Origin: Gari tellinella
Taxonomy: Eukaryota > Mollusca > Bivalvia > Cardiida > Psammobiidae
DNA length: 64,000 nt
Direction: 5' to 3'
Assembly (NCBI GenBank): GCA_922989275.2
Contig: OV277864.1
Coordinates: 69,382,158 to 69,446,157 of the forward strand
Below the pieces are notes generated by a model that saw only the letters and a program-made list of their open reading frames with translations, did not search any database and had not been told where the DNA came from. The position numbers were made by a program, and so were the translations under genes. Shown piece after piece: positions 41,363 to 64,000 of this stretch. How positions within the stretch are numbered: position 1 is the first letter of the stretch; each line of letters opens with the position of its first letter.

Positions 41363-41411
41363 ATACGTGTCCATAGGACACAAATGCCATCCCTAGCACA
41401 ACACTCTACAT

Positions 41412-41812
41412 TATGGTTGTCATGTTAAGAAAAAGTATACAACAGGGCTATAGTGGCCTTACATCGCTCACCCGAGTCAGAGTCACAAAATATATAAGCT
41501 GTTTGCCTAATAGTCAATTACAAGAATTTTTTTATGTTTTTTGGTTTCCATGTCAACCAAAACCACACAACTGCATGGCCCCACTTAATTTGAAACAAAT
41601 ATTTCACAGAACTAATTATCCAAGAAACATTGGTGCTTATTTTCATAAACTTCTATTCAATGGTTACAGAAAGTGTCTTTAAACTTATGTAAATGGACTG
41701 ACAGATGAACAGACAAATAGAGAGACAGACAGGCCGAGAGACCAACAGTAACTGACGGACGGTAAATGATCACAATAGCTCGCCTTGAGCATTTTGCTCA
41801 GACGAGCTTATA
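41412..41812 (-). mobile_element. Family P element
   Basis: On the minus strand starts AGCTCGTCTGAGCAAAATGC, then CCGTCCGTCAG. The body has no real coding frame despite an 89-codon open stretch. Confidence 0.6.
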
Positions 41813-41819
41813 AAACATG

Positions 41820-42073
41820 AACGAAGAATTGCAATGCCATATAAAATTCCCATAATCAAAGATAACAGTATAGTTACAGTACAGACATGTACTGTATAAA
41901 TATGTCGGATATGATAGCACTAGACGTGAACTGTGTACATAAAATGGCGATGTGGTTTTGACATTAAATCATCAAAGTCTGACCTTGAGAATAACAAGGT
42001 GTTACACGAGACGTATTCTCATGTACATAGCTCAAGGTAAGAGAGAGTAAACTATACATTTCTGACATTTTCT
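41820..42073. other. Intergenic, nothing recognised
   Basis: No supportable feature. Confidence 0.5.
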
Positions 42074-42206
42074 CCTTAACCTTTTACCCCATAAATATCA
42101 TTAGAATCATCTCTTAAAGTAGATTCTAACGAGTTTTCACAGCATAAGACTTAAAGGAGAAATTAGTATTTAAATGATAGAAATACTGTCTCTTATCATG
42201 AGCTAT
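42074..42206 (+). mobile_element. A-start/C-body chimeric remnant
   Basis: TTAACCTTTTACCCCATAAA (family A end) passes directly into ATCATTAGAATCATCTCTTA (family C palindrome) and TCTCTTATCATGAGC. Confidence 0.6.
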
Positions 42207-42315
42207 TTTGTAAACGGCATAACGTTATAGTCTATGGAACAACTGTATAAAACATTATAGTCTATGGAACAAAATGTATGATGCAATATCAAACTTGTCC
42301 ACACCAAAACATACA

Positions 42316-42557
42316 TTAACCCATTACCCCATAGCCTTTTTCTAGTTTTGAACACATGTTACCACTTAAAACAGGTTGAAAGTAAAGCAGAATGCGCCTT
42401 GAGGCGCATTCTGCTTTACTTTCAGCCTGTTTTAAGCTACAATCTGCTAGGATATAGCAAATATTTCTTATCATACTTATTCATGACTGCATAAATTGGA
42501 AATATTTTCTTCAGTGGAGGAATAAATAAGAGGCATATTTATGGGGTAATTGGTTAA
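42316..42557 (-). mobile_element. MITE family A
   Basis: TTAACCCATTACCCCATAGC to TGGGGTAATTGGTTAA, apex CGCCTTGAGGCG. Confidence 0.9.
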
Positions 42558-42661
42558 ATTGTTAATGAAACTGCACAAACCTAAGCCTATAATTGTCCCC
42601 TATCTGTCCATGACAGGTGGGCTACTATCAACTACTGCCACCCTTGTATTAAGCTACCACT

Positions 42662-42860
42662 CGCTAACCCATTAACCCATAGCATGTCTTCAGTATTGAT
42701 TAGTCTGTTTATTAACATCCATATGTGCCATCTATGAGCTAATTGGACTTCAGTATTGAATACAGATATTGTTGCTTAACACAGATTGAAAGTAAAAGCA
42801 GAATGTGCCTTATAGGAGCTTTCTGCTTTACTTTTGTCTTGCATTTAGCTGCCATCTGTT
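42662..42860 (-). mobile_element. Degenerate family A copy
   Basis: CTAACCCATTAACCCATAGC, then TTAACACAGATTGAAAGTAA and the A/D-type core. Right end not found. Confidence 0.55.
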
Positions 42861-42940
42861 GGAAACAGATATAATTTTCCTTTTACTGAGAGACTCACTT
42901 TAAATAACACAGATTTGACTTTACGGTCAAGGGACCTTAC

Positions 42941-43177
42941 ATTTACGCTTTACCCCATAGCCTGTTTCTAGTTTTGAAGACAGGTGACCATTTAAAGCAA
43001 GTTGAAAGTAAAGCAGAATGTGCCTTAAGGCACATTCTGCTTTACATTCAGCCTGCTTTAAGCTATCATCTGCTAGGATTTAGAAAATATTTCAGGACTG
43101 TATAAATTGAAACTATTTTCTTCAGTCGAAGAATAAATTAAATGCGCTAAAAGATGTTTCTATGGGGGAAAGGGTTG
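42941..43177 (-). mobile_element. MITE family A
   Basis: TTTACGCTTTACCCCATAGC to CTATGGGGGAAAGGGTTGA; full hairpin, TTAA lost. Confidence 0.82.
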
Positions 43178-43279
43178 AGAGAGTGTGGAAGTAATCAATT
43201 CCATGTGACTGCTAAAAACAATGCAGAAAGCTCCTGCAGGAGCTGTGTGCATTGATTTTATCCTTTATTTAGCAAACAA

Positions 43280-44119
43280 AATCAATACAATATTGCTTAT
43301 GGGCATTGTTTAGAATGGTCGATTAATACAGGTTTGGCTCTTTTTATCGTTATACACAGTTGGTTTAACTATTTCACATTCACCCGACAGCACTATCGTA
43401 AGTTAATATCATGACCATAATGCTAGTAAATGAGCAGCTGAAAAACAGAAATTCTCCTGCCTCAATAACAAGCCCTACATTCCCCCAAGCTCTCACAACT
43501 CATTGGTTACCTTCCTCGGCAGTGGTACTATTCTCACAAAAATATTTACTAACCGTTTGAAGTCTATACTACAAGTCGTAACATTTCTTAAGTGACTACT
43601 TAACACAATTGTAACTGTATTTCACATTTGATGAAAGTATTGTGTATAACTCAAAGCTACTTCTGTACATACTCTCTCCCTCTCTCTCTCTTTCTCTTTC
43701 ATTTCTCTCTCTCTCTCTCTCTCCTTCCTTCATATCCTCTCCTCTCTCTCTAGCTCTTTCTCTTGTTTCTAAAACAGTAATTTAAAAGCTTTAGTTAAAT
43801 GACATTGTTCATGTACTATACATTTAGATTATAGGGGAATGGTCCGATCTAAAAATGTTGTCATAACTTGTGACCTAACCCCAATTCCATGTACATATTA
43901 TGTGGTAATAAAATGTTTAAACTGTAACTCCAAGTAGAAGTGAATAATCTGTATTACACATTTCTAACATTTGTTCCATTATGCCTCCACAACCCCTATT
44001 TTGTGACAACTCATTAGAGACGTGAGAAGTCACATCAAAGGGTCTACGTGGAGCCATAAGAATGCTGTTATCTGGACCTCTGCTAACTGCCTATACAGGA
44101 GTACCATGTTGGCGTTACA
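43280..44119. other. Downstream flank of NEDD4; TC microsatellite only
   Basis: TC-rich microsatellite at 43676-43755. 44010-44110 carries a weak C-like remnant. No gene. Confidence 0.5.
43676..43755 (+). repeat. TC-rich microsatellite
   Basis: CTCTCTCCCTCTCTCTCTCT and similar, interrupted by CATTT and CCTTCCTTCA. Confidence 0.9.
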
Positions 44120-44305
44120 CAGAGCTCCAGATAAGGGGAGTATTTCAAAAATCTTTATTCTGCATGAAACCTTATGGTGTCACTACTCATTAGAATCGTC
44201 TCTTCGAGACGATTCTAATGAGTAGTCACACCATAGGATTTGGTGCTAAAATGGGTCAGAAAATACTGGATTTGTTCAGTTTACTCCCTCTTATCTGGAG
44301 TCCTG
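44120..44305 (+). mobile_element. MITE family C in the NEDD4 3' region
   Basis: CAGAGCTCCAGATAAGGGGA to TTATCTGGAGTCCTG, flanked by GTTACA on both sides. Confidence 0.88.
44154..44159 (-). promoter_or_regulatory. Possible NEDD4 polyadenylation signal inside a MITE
   Basis: AATAAA on the minus strand, about 360 nt after the NEDD4 stop, within the family C copy 44120-44305. The hexamer is a normal part of family C (AAATCTTTATTTCTGC), so it may be fortuitous. Confidence 0.25.
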
Positions 44306-44519
44306 GTTACATCTCTGATACATTTGACTGTCAGGGTCAGTTCACACACTAACTTCCTATACATGTACAGGAGTGCCATGCCAAGGGCTATATCTCCTAT
44401 ACATCCCGATACTGTCAGGGTCTGCTCACACACTGAAGAATCAGCTGATGGTTCTGATAGTGAATGTATGTCATGAGTGACTAACTAGTTAGGCTACAAC
44501 AGTTCTACTAGCCCACACC

Positions 44520-62797
<18,278 letters not shown>

Positions 62798-62879
62798 CTG
62801 TAAATACAACAAACACACATTTAATTACCGAAAATTCAAAACTCTGTTGAATCACTGCTGGCAAAAATCACCATAGGGG

Positions 62880-62907
62880 AATGAATAAATGAATGAATGA
62901 ATGAATG
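62880..62907 (+). repeat. AATG microsatellite
   Basis: AATGAATAAATGAATGAATG run. Confidence 0.85.
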
Positions 62908-62973
62908 TTACTTAACCATAGAAGAAGCAACATCCTAATTTTCATTTACAAACAATTTGCATTAATCCTCAAC

Positions 62974-63442
62974 ATAATATAGCCTGTGTCTAGTTTTGAA
63001 GACAGGAGACCATTTAAGGCAGGTTAACAGTAAAGCAGGAGCATTCTGCTTTACTTTCAACTTGATTTAACCCTTTCCTCCCTGAAACCTTAAATGGACG
63101 ATTCTAGCTGTCAATTTAGACTAGTGCATTTTTGACATTTTAGGGTTGATTTTTACAATATATTTCAACATGCATAACTGTGTAGACCCTGATCAGAAGG
63201 CTCCTTAAGGAGCCCTCTGATCAGGGTCTACACTGTTTGCATAGGACAAGTTACTCCTCACATGTACGCTGTTTGCAAATTACCCATATATGCGTGACAA
63301 AATTAAGGGTTCAAAGAGTTAAGCTACTATCTGGATAGTTACTGGAAATGCCTTGGGACTTCCTTGGTGGGGCCTATTTTTCTTAGTGTAGAAATAATTG
63401 GTGGTGGTGTAAAAAGGCCTATTTATGGATGAATGGGTTTAA
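62974..63442 (-). mobile_element. Family A copy hosting family B
   Basis: ATAATATAGCCTGTGTCTAG and GCAGGTTAACAGTAAAGCAG on the left; TTCTTAGTGTAGAAATAATT to GGATGAATGGGTTTAA on the right. Abuts the next A copy at one TTAA. Confidence 0.78.
63067..63322 (-). mobile_element. MITE family B nested in family A
   Basis: TTAACCCTTTCCTCCCTGAA to GGGTTCAAAGAGTTAA; inserted in the GATTTAAGC of the right arm. Confidence 0.88.
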
Positions 63443-63687
63443 CCCATTACCCAATAGCCAGTTTCTAGTTTTAAAGATATGTGACCACTTAAAGCAGGTT
63501 GAAAGTAAAGCAGAATGCGCCTTGAGGCGCATTCTGCTTTACTTTCAGCCAGCTTTAAGCTATTATCTGCTAGAATATAGAAAACATTTATGATTTTTAT
63601 TTTCGAAGGTATAAATTGGAAATATTTTCTTCAGCGTAGGAATAAATTAAATGCGCTAAAAGTCGCTTCTATGAGGTAAAGGGTTAA
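63439..63687 (-). mobile_element. MITE family A
   Basis: TTAACCCATTACCCAATAGC to CTATGAGGTAAAGGGTTAA, apex CGCCTTGAGGCG. Confidence 0.9.
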
Positions 63688-63688
63688 A

Positions 63689-63860
63689 TGCAATAAACTG
63701 CTGGTGCACCAATATCAGCTCTTCTTTCCACGTACTGTAGTTCAGTGGAATGCACTACCATCAAATGAAGTCAGTGTTGATTCCATCCTTGGTTCAAGTC
63801 AGCACTGGCTGCAACGATGTGTGATCCATAGTCAACTTCTGTTTCTTTTATCCTGTTTCA
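63689..63860 (+). pseudogene. C-terminal fragment of a non-LTR retrotransposon reverse-transcriptase ORF
   Basis: Reads KLLVHQYQLFFPRTVVQWNA then LPS...VDSILGSSQHWL. The FFPRT(I/V)xxWNxLP motif is typical of the extreme C-terminus of jockey/CR1-type ORF2 proteins in invertebrates. Only this tail is present in the window. Confidence 0.7.
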
Positions 63861-64000
63861 ATCATATAAACTCTCTTGCACATTTCCATGCAAGTAGGGA
63901 TATTTTAGATCCAGTTCTTAAGTTTTTAGGTACATTGCAGTGTACCTTGTCTAGCGGTTTCAGGTGGATCGATCGAGTAGCTTGATCCCTTAGGCATTTT

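Noticed and set aside
41413..41682. An 89-codon open frame as a gene
   Set aside because: It lies inside a family P element, lacks recognisable domains, and its composition follows the repeat.
12872..44519. A further protein gene in the 31.6 kb between EDC3 and NEDD4
   Set aside because: I looked for conserved exon-like peptides with splice borders on both strands and found only repeat translations. A non-coding RNA gene cannot be excluded.

Overview
This is an intron-rich, AT-rich animal nuclear sequence. The density of short inverted-repeat transposons (MITEs), the tRNA-derived SINEs and the TTTAGCTCACC-type dispersed repeats suggest a bivalve mollusc, probably a heterodont clam or mussel; I cannot name the species from sequence alone. 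Two conserved genes are certain, and they face each other tail to tail.

Left gene (+ strand, 2200-12871): EDC3, enhancer of mRNA decapping 3. Seven coding exons join in frame to 554 codons plus stop, with an LSm domain, a linker, the FDF motif and a YjeF_N domain. The 3' end of exon 6, with its splice donor, has been amplified into a minisatellite of about 43 units (9609-11985), so intron 6 begins with dozens of near-identical donor sites.

Right gene (- strand, 62797 down to 44520, 5' part beyond the right edge): a NEDD4-type HECT E3 ubiquitin ligase. Fourteen exons join in frame to 462 residues plus stop: a linker, the last WW domain and the complete HECT domain. The catalytic Cys codon is split by the last intron.

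The 31.6 kb between the two stop codons and all larger introns hold almost only repeats; I found no other gene. MITE families are labelled here as follows. A: TTAA-CCCATTACCCCATA, piggyBac-like. B, B2, B3: TTAA-CYCTTTGAACCC and relatives. C: CAGGGCTCCAGATAAG. D: ACAGTAAAACCTCTCTATTA, TA-flanked. E: TACAGCGCTCCCTC, TA-flanked. F: TTAACTCTTTGCATGC. G: TTAACCCATTTGTGCCC. H: TTAACCCTTATCCTGCC. I and J: hAT-like. K: GGGGCCCGTTTCATAAA. L: pogo-like CAGTCGAACCTCGATATC. M: fold-back AGGGTCCAAGGTTATAAAGC. N: long element with hairpin. P: AGCTCACC/AGCTCGAC-type elements with internal tandem arrays. Two hairpin cores recur in families with unrelated ends: CAAACAGTG...TGATCAG in B, E, F, G, H, and GCTTAAAGCAGG...AAGCAGAA in A and D. 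Many copies are nested, often at the TTAA at the hairpin apex of family A.

The most notable observations are the splice-donor minisatellite in EDC3, modular MITE cores, MITE ends lying within 5-40 nt of splice sites in both genes (one target duplication overlaps a donor), and a duplicated, stop-containing pseudo-exon in NEDD4. For MITEs the strand is relative to the family reading given above and carries no functional meaning.
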